Shown: positions 1 through 11,417 of the stretch, piece after piece
Layout: each line of letters begins with the position of its first letter
How positions within the stretch are numbered: position 1 is the first letter of the stretch
Source: Nemophila menziesii
Taxonomy: Eukaryota; Streptophyta; Magnoliopsida; Boraginales; Hydrophyllaceae
Direction: 5' to 3'
NCBI GenBank assembly: GCA_029959085.1
Contig: JARWIR010000010.1
Coordinates: forward strand, 38,370,731 to 38,434,730
DNA length: 64,000 nt
Made by a program: the position numbers and the translations under genes
The notes under the pieces: generated by a model
Databases searched by the model: none
What the model was told of the DNA's origin: nothing
Seen by the model: only the letters and a program-made list of their open reading frames with translations

Positions 1-346
1 TTGCAATTGTTTTCGAATTTCGGTCTATTTGAAAGAAAAAAACTCAACAATTATACCTATTTATTATTTGCCTTATAAACTAAAAAATGAATCAAATAGG
101 CGAAAGTTGAGTTTATTAATTTGTGCTTACAATTTTTAGATTAAAATAAAATAAAATGTGCTTACAAGTCAAAGGGACATATATGGTCCTTAATTTCCTC
201 GTGCCTCCCGTCAGTATTATTTTGCCTTATATAAGATTAATATACTATACTATAGTAGACAATATCAACTCTGCTTACCAATTAAGTGTACATAGATATT
301 TCGAAGTTATTTAATAAATAAAATAATATATTAATGCATTATTATA
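1..346. other. AT-rich intergenic sequence
   Basis: No gene or recognisable repeat seen. It is AT-rich up to the poly(A) end of the adjoining LINE relic. Confidence 0.5.
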
Positions 347-347
347 T

Positions 348-770
348 TTTTTTGGACGGTTAAGCAAATTACAAAACAAATCCCTTAACCTATCCCTAAT
401 CTATGAAATTCTGTAATGATCCTAGTTGTTGCTGCCCGTCGTACTGCTACCTTATGTCTGACTTTCTTTGCTAACTTGTTCGCCTAGGTGTTGAGGTAAC
501 GTGGGATGTGTCTGAAATTGACTGGACTTGTCTCCACTGCTAGTTTATTGATGTGGCTTAACAACGGTCTGAGTCTCTAACTAGCCGCCGACACTTGTTT
601 GATTTCTTTAAACACTTCAAGGTTATCTGAGAAGATAATTTTCTCTTCGTAAAGGAATTGTCTTTTTAACTCCAAAGCATTGATTGACGCATGCGTTTCT
701 CCCTCCGCTATGAAGTTACATTCACATCTATTTGATCAGTCTAGCTTCTAAATTTGAACAATTCCAGTTC
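348..770 (-). pseudogene. LINE (L1-type) 3' end, RNase H domain relic
   Basis: On the minus strand this translates, with stops and small gaps, into the C-terminal RNase H (RVT_3) part of a plant L1-type LINE. Readable pieces are NFIAEGETHAS, SDNLEVFKEIKQVSA and ANKLAKKVRH, followed by LGIG and a stop. The same order and the same LGIG ending occur in the open LINE frame at 52027-54687. The Glu of AEGE and the Asp of SDNLE match RNase H active-site residues; the last Asp (ADKLA in the intact copy) is Asn here. After the stop comes GTCC plus an A-run on the minus strand (about 347-358), the same ending as the younger LINE. It is a 5'-truncated, dead copy. The assignment is by direct comparison within this window. 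Confidence 0.8.
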
Positions 771-1323
771 CGGTTGGACTATATAGATGGTCAAACAAAT
801 GTGTTATTATATTCTTATAGTATATCATATATGTCCTTTTTAAAAATGTTTTTTTGCTTATGTATTTAAATTACGTTTTATAAAAAATAAGATAACATGA
901 TGATAATAAATTCTAAGACTTTCATCTACTAATATTTACCTTTAATCATAACCGATAATTGCAATAATAGGCACATGTCACTATGTAATTTGGTAGTTAT
1001 CATAATTTGTAGGATTAGGGTGGATCCTGGATGGGTCACAGGGACAAAAAATTAGAACAATTAGCAAGGTTGGAAGCGTTATCCCTAAAATTATGGTTTT
1101 TAGGATAATTTCTAGTCCAGGGAGAATTTGGGGACAAAGGTCTATTTTTCTTTAAAAAATTACGCTAAAAAAAGAAATTATGGCATTTTCTCACTGTGTC
1201 CTCCTCCACTCCCTCTTCTTTGGATCCATCCCGGAATACGACTATTAGATGGAAAATTTTCTAATAATGAGACTAAAATGAAAATTTTGAATATTTACAT
1301 GATACATTTGAGTTTATAAAAAG
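771..1323. other. intergenic sequence, nothing recognised
   Basis: AT-rich. The short open frame at 1128-1319 has no recognisable domain and looks like chance. Confidence 0.4.
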
Positions 1324-1862
1324 TAGGGATGTCAACCGTTCGGTTTTTTTATATAACCATAGTATTTTATTTAAAAGCATAATCTAACAGTTTTAACTAT
1401 CCATTTTGTGATTTTTTATCTTTAGATTTCTGTTTTTTAAAAATGGTTTTGCTGTTTTTAACCATAACTAAATGGTAACTCTATAAATATATCAAAATTT
1501 TCTAAATAAAAGCACACATATAAGAAAACTCTTCTAAGTGTGTACAAACTTTTATTAATTTTTTATTAAATTGGATATGTGTTATTTAGTTGGTTAAATC
1601 TAATATTTAAATTTTTGTTTCAGAATTTAAATATATATTTTTTACCTAGATTATTATAAAAATAATGAACATATAAATGACAATAAACGATTTTCGCTTA
1701 TTCGACTTTATTTTTATCTAAAACCATAATCTAACGTGTTAGCCATCAGTTACACTTTTCAAAATCATAACCAAATGGTATTAACCACGAGTATATAATC
1801 AGTTTTCAACAGGTTCAGTTACCATCGACTATGTTTTTTGACCGTAACCATTTTTATCCCTA
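1324..1862. mobile_element. Old hAT-like MITE
   Basis: The segment starts TAGGGATGTCAACCG and ends with an inverted TAGGGAT (TTTTTATCCCTA). Both ends carry subterminal copies of a CGGTT/AACCG-type motif. This resembles the better preserved hAT-type element at 42745-43498, which begins TAGGGGTGAGCA. The flanking 8-mers (ATAAAAAG, ATACATAC) match only partly, so the duplication is decayed or absent. There is no coding capacity. Confidence 0.55.
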
Positions 1863-2712
1863 ATACATACTGGAAAAAAAACGACGCTTACTTATTTTAA
1901 TATTAATAGAAATGTAACATTATTATTTTATATTAAAAAATTATTTTTCAAATTAAATTGATCTATTAAAAATAAAATTATTGTTATAATAAATTTATAT
2001 AAATATATAACTTTAATAAAATTATATTAAATAATATAACAATTATTGTCAAGATCATTTAACCATCTAAACATTTGAAAGTATGTGAGTGAACAATAAT
2101 CTATATATTACATCAAATAATTAACTGAAATGATGTTGGATAAATTTAGAATATATTTGTATACACCGAGTTCTTGTTATGCAAGTGCAAGTATATTATT
2201 ATTGGATAGTAGACTAGTAGTAGTAGAAAACAATATTTGTATTAAACTATTCTTTGCTTCCTCTAAGTGGATTCAATTTTATTTATTTTTTGTTCAAAGT
2301 GGAATCAATTTGATGGACCAATAATTAGGTAACCAAAGTTTTATAGTGTAAACTAATGGTCAACCCTAATAGTTCCAGCTTACTCATTAATTATGAGAAA
2401 ACAATGGTCAATGATCAAACCATTACTAATGATTAATTACTTCGATTTATACATGAATTTTCGGGTCAGTTTTTGTATACCACAATTAATTCCATGAGAA
2501 ATATATACGTCTCCCTATGCATATTTTTAGTTAATTAAAATAAGGTTATTATGTTTAGCGAGAAGTTTCGAACCCTATATCTCTTGTTTTATTTTTTTTA
2601 AAGATTGAAAAAATATCAAGGCCCCGTCCAGTTAATCTTACTCAACTTGGTATTAATGACTAATTACTTGATCCCGCAACAGGCGTCTAAATTACATGGT
2701 GAATTATAATAT
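1863..2712. other. AT-rich intergenic sequence
   Basis: No gene or clear repeat seen. The open frame at 2130-2324 has no recognisable domain. Confidence 0.4.
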
Positions 2713-2755
2713 CATATGATTGTAAGACAAAAAAAAAAACAACATTTGATTGTAA
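2713..2755 (+). repeat. Minimal poly(A) insertion with 13-bp direct repeats
   Basis: CATATGATTGTAA (2713-2725) and CATTTGATTGTAA (2743-2755) match at 12 of 13 positions. They flank a 17-nt insert, GAC-A11-CAA. This is the signature of target-primed reverse transcription (a target duplication around a poly(A) tail), with almost no element sequence left. Compare 3032-3073, 3326-3371 and 23311-23350. Confidence 0.6.
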
Positions 2756-3031
2756 TATTATGTTGTTAATTTGACATATTGTATCATTTGCTATTAATTA
2801 CGTTAATAAAGTAGCTAAGATAGAGACTAAGATTGTGACATTTCATATCATTTTCAAAAACTTCGTGCTCCAATACCCCGAAATTTCTTGCATTATAATT
2901 TGTTTCTATGAGAAAAGAAACAATGTATCTATGTGTAGTATGTCGTATGCACTTGTAATACTTCTTGGCTAGTTGGTTAGGAAGGGCTTCAACTCTCAAA
3001 ACTTCTCGACATGAGTAGCAAATGATTGATG
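2756..3031. other. Unassigned sequence
   Basis: The minus-strand open frame over 2784-3062 has a lysine-rich start that is translated from the T-run. There is no recognisable domain and it is probably not a gene. Confidence 0.4.
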
Positions 3032-3073
3032 CACTAAAGTTAGTTTTTTTTTTTTTTTTCACTAAAGTTAGTT
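3032..3073 (-). repeat. Poly(T) insertion flanked by a perfect 14-bp direct repeat
   Basis: CACTAAAGTTAGTT occurs at 3032-3045 and again at 3060-3073. Between them is only a T-run of about 14 nt. Read on the minus strand it is a poly(A) tail between a perfect 14-bp target duplication, with no element body. Confidence 0.65.
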
Positions 3074-3325
3074 AAAGCTGGTTTCGGTCGATGATAGAGA
3101 GAGAGTCTTCAATACAATAAAGTCACATCGGGTAACTTTTCATAAAATATATAACTTTTTATAAAATTTCATCACATCATAGATATATTTTTTCATAATT
3201 CCCGTCAAATCAGGATAATTTTTCATAAAGTCAAATTAATAAAAAAAATATTAATATATAGAAGAGTTTTCCGTAGTAGTACATACAAAAAATAAAAGGT
3301 TAAATATCAAGAAAAACACACTTTT

Positions 3326-3371
3326 GATAATACTTCGACGATTGACAAAAAAAAGATAATACTTCGACGAT
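3326..3371 (+). repeat. Minimal poly(A) insertion with perfect 17-bp direct repeat
   Basis: GATAATACTTCGACGAT at 3326-3342 is repeated exactly at 3355-3371. The 12-nt spacer is TGAC followed by eight A. The GAC-A(n) junction is shared with the insert at 2726-2742. Confidence 0.7.
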
Positions 3372-3461
3372 AAGGTATTGGAATGTAAATAAACTTTTCT
3401 CAAAATAAAATATGGAGAAAAACAACGGTTAGTATAAGTTACTACTACGCGCGTTATCTTC

Positions 3462-3780
3462 TATGAGGACATAAGTCCTCGTGAAAGACCTTAAAAATCA
3501 TCGCAAAAGGAGTGTTTTATCTTTAGGAAGAACATGTCCTCGCTAAAAAGTCGTCGCTAAAGATATCTTACGCGACGACATCTACGCGTCCTCGTGTGAG
3601 CCAACATATCTTTAGCGAGGACCAGCTGTCCTCGCTAAAAATAGGGACTTTTGAGACGGCCATGTCCTCGCAAAAAATGTGGTCAAACACGAGAGAAAAG
3701 TTCTTGTGGTTGACCTCCTTGTGTTTAGCGAGGACTTTTTGGCTATCTTAAGTGACGACCAATGTCCTCGTTAAAGGTTT
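3462..3780. repeat. CACTA subterminal repeat array (TTTAGCGAGGAC motif)
   Basis: About eight copies or near-copies of TTTAGCGAGGAC or its complement GTCCTCGCTAAA lie within 320 bp, for example near 3535, 3611-3622, 3628-3639, 3665, 3725-3736 and 3764. Two facing copies form a 12-bp-arm palindrome with a 5-bp spacer at 3611-3639. In En/Spm the subterminal repeats are binding sites for TnpA. That these copies are sites for this element's own protein is an inference from position and clustering. Confidence 0.7.
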
Positions 3781-3999
3781 TTTTTTATTTAAATTTTTTA
3801 AATTTTGTTTCTATTATATTCTAAATTTTTTTAGATTGTCTTTTGTTTTGTTTTTTATTTGGTTTTTTTTATGTTTTAATTTTATATTGTATATAAATAA
3901 AGCCGAAAACTGAAATAAACCCAATATATATAATAAACGAGAACCGATGACCAAAATGTCAACAAAAGTCAAACGTAATAAAAAGTCAACATAAAGTCA

Positions 4000-5720
4000 A
4001 AGTATACATAAAAATACCAGAACAAAGTATAAACTACAATCTAGTAGTATCATCATCATCTAAACTATAACCCTCGTCCATAAGCATGAGTGGCCGGCTG
4101 ACCGAGGAGTAGTAGGAGGATCGGAAGTAGGAGCAGTGGGAGGATCAGCAGTAGGAGGAGCAGTAGAAGGAGAATCAGCAGTACTAGGAGGAGCAGCAAA
4201 AGGCGTGGCTCGAGAGGGATCTAAAGTACGAGCGGATGGAGTATCGGATAGAGGCGCAACTCCCTCGGATTAATGTCCATCCCTGCACCGATTAAGTAAC
4301 ACGATGACCCCACTCATTCGCGCGTCGATCGCCTCCTTCATGGGTCGGGTACTAGCTGTGAGGTCGAGAATCGAGATATGTCATCTGGCATAGGGTCCTT
4401 GCCCATGGAGACAAGGAAGTCGTTAAGGGCGGTCATCATCCGCTGGTAGTCCCTCAGCATTTTATCGCTGACCGGATCAGAAGCACTGTTACTCGTCCTC
4501 TTCACCGGAAGAGGGTGTCCAACTCCGGGGACCCAATAGCGCGTCCAGTCCCCAACCCTAAGAGAGCCGCCTCCATGACCGCATCAACTTGTTCATGTTG
4601 CGGTAAGGAGGGTATAGATGAAGAAGAGCCAGTTTGACTTTGTGATTCATGCACTCTATTTTGCAGAATGGGCTTAAGTGCGTCTTGTTGAATAAATAAA
4701 ATATAAAATATTAATTTGAAAGTATAAATGCTTGCGTATTTTAAAACTTACACCTGCTTGCTCGTACTCCCTGCCCCTCCACCCATTCTTCTTCTTGTCA
4801 AACCTGATTTCCCAAAAGATTTTTTTATCGGGGGAATAGGGAAAGCTTGATGTGATCCCTCACCCTCGGTCAACCGAAGGGCCTTATTATTCTCCTCCTC
4901 ATGTTTCAATCAAACAGTCAAATAAAGAACGAGTTCAGAATTATTTAAATGAATTTCTGACCAAAATCAAGGTAGACCTCTTCCTAGTGTAGGTCATAGA
5001 ACCTACCCCGCTCGGTTCATGCAGATGCTTCCTATTCTCTTTATTCTCTATCACTTGGTGTTAATCTTTAAACAATCCAAAACAAAATAAATCAAGGAAG
5101 TCAATAAAGAGAATATTTTCGTAAGATTTTAAAGTACAATAATTACCTGACACCTCTCCAAGTCCCACACGTCAACCGTTTTTTTCCAATTCTCTGGGGT
5201 CTGATCGTCCGAAATTTTATCAGTATCATAAAATTTGCTCTTCACATAGTTTTAGTGATCGCTAAATCCCTTACAACACTTGTTGTGTAGCATCGTTTAG
5301 ATGCTAGGCCAATTTGTGCGAGTCTCCCAATCCTCAACCCAAAAGAAGTCTTGTTCACAAATAAACCAAATTCAGTAGAATTGTATAATTAACTCCTAGG
5401 AAATTAAAAAAAAGTTAAGTATAGTTAACTTACCCTCAAGCGTCTCAGTATCTTTTCTTGCTCGTCGGATGGGACTTTTACCTAGTTTTCGAAACAGAGG
5501 GGAATCGTCTCGCGAATCCTCACGTTAATGACCTAACCCACGTGATGATAATGGCCCGATTGGGTTCCACGTGTTGTCAAGATGGCAGAAATCCACGGGT
5601 AGTCTCCCTTCGTGCTTTTCTAGCGCTTTGACGACTGTTGAGAGAGTCGTCTTACCCCTGGGTTCTCTGTTTAATGTTACGATTAAATTCATATTTAAGT
5701 CAAAATAAGTTTACATAAAA
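4000..5720 (-). pseudogene. CACTA second-gene relic (tnpA-like, Transposase_24-type)
   Basis: Downstream of the tnpD relic on the same strand, discontinuous minus-strand translation gives fragments such as QRMMTALNDFLVSMGKDPMP (about 4390-4460). It ends in a proline/threonine/alanine-rich tail encoded by AGCAGTAGGAGG-like repeats (about 4090-4210). Position and composition fit the second gene of plant CACTA elements (Transposase_24 / Ptta-En-Spm type), but no single motif is decisive. There are many stops and probably splice sites I cannot place. Confidence 0.45.
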
Positions 5721-5739
5721 AGAATACCTGGTGCATTGC

Positions 5740-8700
5740 AACCCGCGCTCGGATTATTAGGAATCCGAGAGGAATCGTTACCATCGCCATCTACTTTGTG
5801 TCCACGTGGCACCACTGCTGCCATCTAAGGAAAAAATATACAATTGAAATAGCAGGTATTCCGAATCCAAGTTTGTATCAGCCAACGGAATGTCAATCGG
5901 ATCTGGACCAATGGAAATCTACTTTGCACCAAATAATCTGGGACTCCATCCGTGACGGTCGTTCACTTCCCAAACAACTTTCCACCCCTTTTCCGCCTTA
6001 CTTGCGCTAATTTGGTCAATGTAAAAGACCTTTTTTGCTTGAGTTGCTAAGATGTAGGGTTCTTCATTCCACCAAAAGAACTTGTGTTGATCATTGTTGC
6101 CTTGTGTTCTGTTTTTTTATAGTTTCTTTTTTTCATCGGTGTGATACCACTTTCACTCAAACAACATAGCTCAACACCCACCACTGAATTCAACCTCAAC
6201 AATCTTGACCAACTCACCGTAAAAAGTATCTCCACTTGTGACATTACAAAATAACTAGTTTATATACAAACACCCGACTAAAAAATAAATTAATGAAAAA
6301 AACACAAGTAACCAACCTGTGATAGTACAAACTCTGTAATCTTGAGTCATGCGTAACCCATTTGACCCCGTTCACAATGCAAGAATCTTATATATACACG
6401 ACGCTATTCGACATATTGGACAACGAAAGTAACTCTTCATTAGCAAGGGGATCACCATATTTTTTCATTAAATACACCTACACACAATGTCAATTATTAG
6501 TTAAAATAAAGTCAATTTATTTGATAGACTTGTATACCTTTTTCATGAATATCCATGAAACTGCTCTCGGTGTTTTCTCTCTCTATCAAGGGCCGGAAGT
6601 GAGGACTAGTGTTCCCTAAAAAAAGCATAGTGTTAATAATCAATAACAGAAAATTTAAATAAATTATTTTAATTAAGTTACTTACATCATATAGTGCTGG
6701 ATCTCGTCACAATTATGAAGAATGTACCAATCGATGTGTTCCTTCTCTTTGAATGGTAAGTAACCAAACCATTTTTTACCAATCGGCTTGCACTGGCTCT
6801 TAAACATTGATATTTCCTTACTTTCAGGAATCGTCTCACCGTATCTTCTTGGATTGTTGAACTTTGAACTTTTCTCTTGAAGGTACCGAGATATAAAAGT
6901 CAAAGTTTCCTCTACAGCATATCCCTCGGCGATAGAACCCTTTGGCCTGGCCGGATTCCGAATATACTCTTTTAGTTTCTTCAAGTACCTCTCAAATGGG
7001 TACATCCAACGCATCTGAACCGGGCCTCCAAACTGAGCTTCCTTGTACAAGTGCACAACAAAGTGGATCATAATGTCAAAAAAAGCAGGAGGAAAAATCA
7101 TCTCCATCTTTCACATAAGCTCGACCACTTTATACTTTCCCGATTCCAATTATTTTTTACTCAGGTTCGTCTTACAAACATTTTTTAACACGCTGCACAA
7201 CCCAATAATCGGATCACTAATGGATTTGTTATTGATTAACCCTGGAATACTAGCCATGAATAGAGACAATCATGGGATTTCATACCGATAATCTTCCTCG
7301 TGTCACTCTGAACGTTGTTTCGCAAGATAGAAGTGAAACCATCGGAAAACAGTTGCACCTTCAACCAATCTAGAAACACTCATCGCTTATCGGTTGTCAT
7401 CACATACTTTGCATGTGGTAGAATGGTCTTACCACGTGAATCCACAAATAACCACAAATCTTCCTTATACCCATGGCTTCCAGATCTTTCCTCGCCTTTA
7501 CGTTATATTTGTTAATTTTCCTATCTAAACCAACAACTGTGCTGAGAAGAGCATCACACACATTCTTCTTACAATGCATCACATCGATGTTATGTTTTAA
7601 CTAGTTTTCCGACCAATACGGTAAACGGTAGAATATACTTTTTTTCTTCAAATTTGACTTACGAGGTCCAGTTTTCTTCGCCACCTTGCCACCAAAATCC
7701 TTGTGTTTTCCTGGAAACACAATCAGCAACCCATCCAACCGCGTCTAAATAGCTGTGAGACTATGTTTCCTAGGCGGGGCCCTATTATCGACTAAAATGT
7801 ACGAAGATGCGTCTTTCCAAAAAAGATGGTTCAGAGGTAACCACCGTCTTTTATGAAAATAAAAGAACTCATTTATTAATCCGCACAAAAGGAGTATATT
7901 CCATGCATTCGGGACAAGCTAAGTATCCTTGACCTGACCATCCTGAAGTGTACGATCTAACCGGGTAATTATTCTTCGTGAACATCAAACTAACCTTTAT
8001 TACAAATTCCTCCTTCATATAAGCATCCTATGTAACTATCCCCGTGACCCACAACGTTTCCAACTCATCTAAAACCGGATAGAGAAATACATCCATATCC
8101 TTTCCAGGTGAAGAGGACTCGGTATCAACAGAGTAAGAATAAATGTGGATTGTTTCATGCATAACCAAGGCGGCAAGTTGTAGATTGTCAATATAACCGG
8201 ACACATGTTATATGAGTTGTTTTGCATGGACGAATGACAAAAACCATCAATCCCCCAAACCAAGGCGTACATTACGTGGTTCACTAGCAAACTCGGGATT
8301 CCTCTCGTCAACTATTTTCCAACTATGACCATCGATGGGATGACGCAACACGTTTTCGTCGGTACTCTTTCCAGTGTGGTGCCAAATCATATCTTTCATG
8401 GTGTGCCTCGAAGCATACATTCTCTGTAACCTAGGCGTGGTCGAAAAATAACGCAGCTTCTTATGCGACACTTTCTTCCCCTTATTCGGGTCCCACCTTG
8501 ATTCTCCAGAAACTGGACATTTCTCAAGATTTTCATTCTCTTTATAAGACAAAACATAATCATTCAAACACACGTCTATCGTGGTGTATCCCATGCCCAA
8601 ACTTTTCAACTTTCTATTGCAATCCGCATAAGAATCATGTAAGTTATGAGGTTCCGGAAAAACACGACCCAACAATTGAAGAAGTTAGGTAAAATAGGTG

Positions 8701-9174
8701 TTCGTTCAATTGTTCTTCACTTTTACATGCATTAGCTTTGCTATGAAATCCAAAGAACTCATCTTAGTACAACCGGGGTACAAATCTGTCTCAATTTCCT
8801 TGATTAACGCGTCAAAAGACCCACGACCGTTTCCATCAACATTCTCGTCACGCATCTCGGTGTTTCAAAAGTGGGCCCCAAATCATGAAACACATTACTC
8901 ATTACATTATCTTCGTTTGGTTCATCCACGGGTATTACTTCTTCTTCCCCGTGTTTCGTCCGAACCTCATACGATGACCAAATACCCCATTCAAATATAT
9001 GTTTTTGAACATCGTCAATTGGTAACTTTTGATTTTTATAACAATAATTACACGGACAAAATATTTTACCGACATATGATCCATTTGGTTTCTCGCAAAA
9101 TGAACAAACTCTAGTATACCCGCGATATATTCCCTCGTACCCTTATTCTTTGATTTAACCCAACTCTTGTCCAT
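5740..9174 (-). pseudogene. CACTA transposase (tnpD-like) relic
   Basis: The minus strand encodes, in broken frames, the domain order of a plant CACTA transposase. An N-terminal transposase-associated domain begins MDKSWV and continues REYIAGILEFVHFARNQ (9174-8935). A segment with LRHPIDG and EPRNVRLGLGD follows (8675-8247). It continues after a frameshift as VILTIYNLPPWLCMKQS (8311-8069), the Transposase_21 core. DUF4218 contains MIFPPAFFDIMIHF, RWMYPFERYLKKLK and KGSIAEGY (7107-6682), preceded by KSHDCL near 7270. A DUF4216-like end has LATQAKKVFYIDQI and WKVVWEVNDRHG (about 6060-5900). The family is certain from this order; function is lost. Catalytic residues cannot be judged through the frameshifts. 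Confidence 0.85.
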
Positions 9175-9779
9175 TTACCGGGTTCATTATCTAAATTAAA
9201 TTAAACAATTTATTATTATTTTAAACTATTTAAAATACTATTAAAATCATATGATTATAAAAAAATTACTAAAATGATCCTAAGTTATCTAAATAGTCCA
9301 CTAAGACCCCTAATTAAATATTCAAATTACATTATAGTCCCTACAATCATAATCAATACAAAAATGCCCCTAAAAGATCTAAATAGTTCCCAAAGGTCCC
9401 TACATTATTTTTCCATTAATAATACAACACCTAAAATTATTATAACTCAAATTCCAAATTAAAATGATAACAAAAATTCAAAAATAACAATTATATCACA
9501 AAAAATTAACAATATATCACATATAAAACACTCAATACTACTAATTACACTTATATAATACAAAATATAACAACAATTATATAATTTAAACAAAATAAAA
9601 AATTAGATTATACCTAATTTATGGACAAAGTGATGGATAAAGTTGCTTGAAAATGGGACCCACAAGATCTAGATGTATCGGAGAGGCTTTGTTATTGATG
9701 GGTCCGAAAATTATTTGTGGATTTAACAAAAAATTAGGAGAGTTTTGGGATTATTTTGAGTTTTTTGGGATTTTATTTT

Positions 9780-9975
9780 GCATTAATGGTTGAAGTCGTT
9801 ACCATTACTTCAAATATTAATGCCCACCTTTAGGGAATTTGCGAATCTCAAAAGTATTCATGTGGTTTTTTGGGGTTTTATTTGAAGTAAGTAACATTTA
9901 AAATAACATTAAAGGTGGGCATCTACAAATTCCCTCATGACTACTTTTGAGATTCGTGCAAATTCTATAGCCGTG
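9780..9975. repeat. Permuted inverted repeat
   Basis: Left block: TTACTTCAAAT, ATTAATGCCCACCTTT, AGGGAATTT, then CGAATCTCAAAAGTATTCATG. Right block carries the complements ATTTGAAGTAA, AAAGGTGGGCAT, AAATTCCCT and CATGACTACTTTTGAGATTCG. In the right block the order is not the mirror order expected of a simple hairpin. It is probably a rearranged MITE or a CACTA terminal region. Confidence 0.55.
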
Positions 9976-9990
9976 GCTCCCTTTGTGTCA

Positions 9991-10426
9991 TATTTTTTAA
10001 CATTTAATTCACAAATTATTTAAGCCTTGCATGCTAGACCGTCAAACTGTTTCACCAGTATGAAACACTATGCCTTGTTGTTATCATTTCATAAGGAACT
10101 TGCATGTCTGCCTCCAAACGCTTCCTCCATTATCAAGATTTGTGGACTTCAATTCTCTAAGCAATTTTAAGCTGACCTTCAACATCCTTTAATTTTTGGA
10201 AACCGCTTGAGACAATCAGCTAAACACTTGAAATATGCATCGTTGCTTCTTTTCTTTCTATCTTTTTACATCATGCAACTAGTGGGACTAGATCTCCATC
10301 AACGGGCATCTCGATGTGGGACAACAAGGGGTATTCATGTGGACATTGTCTTGTTTTAAGTGGTGGAATGCCTTTTTTGTCTCCTAATCGGTGTCTTGAA
10401 CTTTCCTAAACCGATCAAACCATCTA
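9991..10426. other. Unassigned sequence
   Basis: No domain or repeat recognised on either strand. Confidence 0.35.
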
Positions 10427-10682
10427 CTCCCTCCGTTTCAAAATGTTTGTCCACTTACTAAAATTGGTGTTTCAAAATGTTTGTCCACTTAGTATTTCAA
10501 GACACTTTTCCCCAATTTTTCCCATTACTACCCTTATTAAAAAATTAAAATTTATATTTCCAAAACACATTTAATATATCAAGACACTTTATGAAGGGTA
10601 ATTTTGTAATAGGGATTGTAATCATTAATTTTCTTAATTCGTGTGAAAAGCAAAGTGGACAAACATTTTGGAACAGAGAGAG
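10427..10682. mobile_element. Stowaway-type MITE
   Basis: The left end is CTCCCTCCGTTTCAAAATG and the right end is its imperfect complement, CATTTTGGAACAGAGAGAG. Both are flanked by TA (10425-10426 and 10683-10684), the Tc1/mariner target duplication. The CTCCCTCCGT start is characteristic of plant Stowaway elements. The left arm carries a second internal copy of GTTTCAAAATGTTTGTCCAC. A truncated relative lies at 50408-50520. Confidence 0.85.
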
Positions 10683-10684
10683 TA

Positions 10685-11412
10685 AAAGATTTTACAATGC
10701 ATGATGCCCCAAAGACGCCTTTTATCATGGATGCTTACAAGATTCCTTACTCTCTTCTTTTACGTCATTTGTAGGGTTTGGAGGATAGGAAGGATACGGA
10801 TTCTTCACTCAGTCGATACATAAGTACATGATATGTTGATTCCTCCAATAACCATCCTGCTCCCACGCCACTGAATAAGATTCCTAATGACTTAGAGATT
10901 TGGATGGTTGATGTAAGTTTCCCAATCATTATGTAAGTACAAATATTTACTCAAATAGTTAAGCCTCTCCTTAACTTGGCTTGGATGCTCAAGGGCATAG
11001 AGTTGAGTAAACCAGTTTTCTTTGTGAGAGCTCGCATGTGCTATACTAATAAATTTGTGGTATATTTCATATGACTAGATATAATTCTTAGGTTGTCGAT
11101 GCCTATACATCACCAGTCTCTTGCAATCTTATGGGCTCTAACCTAACCAGCTTGGCCACACATGTAGGCAAAATAGTTTCTTTTCATGTGGTGTTCAAAA
11201 AAAGCTTGTATTTACATCGATAGGCGACCTTTTTCAAGCTTGTTAATACATACAAGACAATTTAGCTATGGGGAGGAAGAGGGATATAAAGGCTGGTTGG
11301 TACAACTTTTCACCTTGGTCGAGAATGGAACTCACTACGCCTATATTGTACAATTTTCCCACGAATTATCAAAGGTGTCACTTAGTGTGTGTTTTCATGA
11401 GGAATATATTGA
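10685..11412. other. Unassigned sequence
   Basis: No conserved domain. The small open frame at 11186-11431 runs into the LTR and is judged a chance frame. Confidence 0.35.
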
Positions 11413-11417
11413 GATGG

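Larger units (their letters stand above)
3425..9990 (-). mobile_element. Decayed CACTA (En/Spm-type) DNA transposon
   Basis: The unit contains a tnpD-type transposase relic, a second relic downstream of it, and a dense cluster of short inverted motifs next to the left end. This is the architecture of plant CACTA elements. All coding parts read on the minus strand, so the transposase 5' end lies to the right. I could not find an intact CACTA terminal inverted repeat at either side, and the outer limits are approximate. The right limit rests on an inverted-repeat tract near 9780-9970 that may belong to a separate insertion. Many frameshifts and stops show that it is inactive. Confidence 0.75.
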
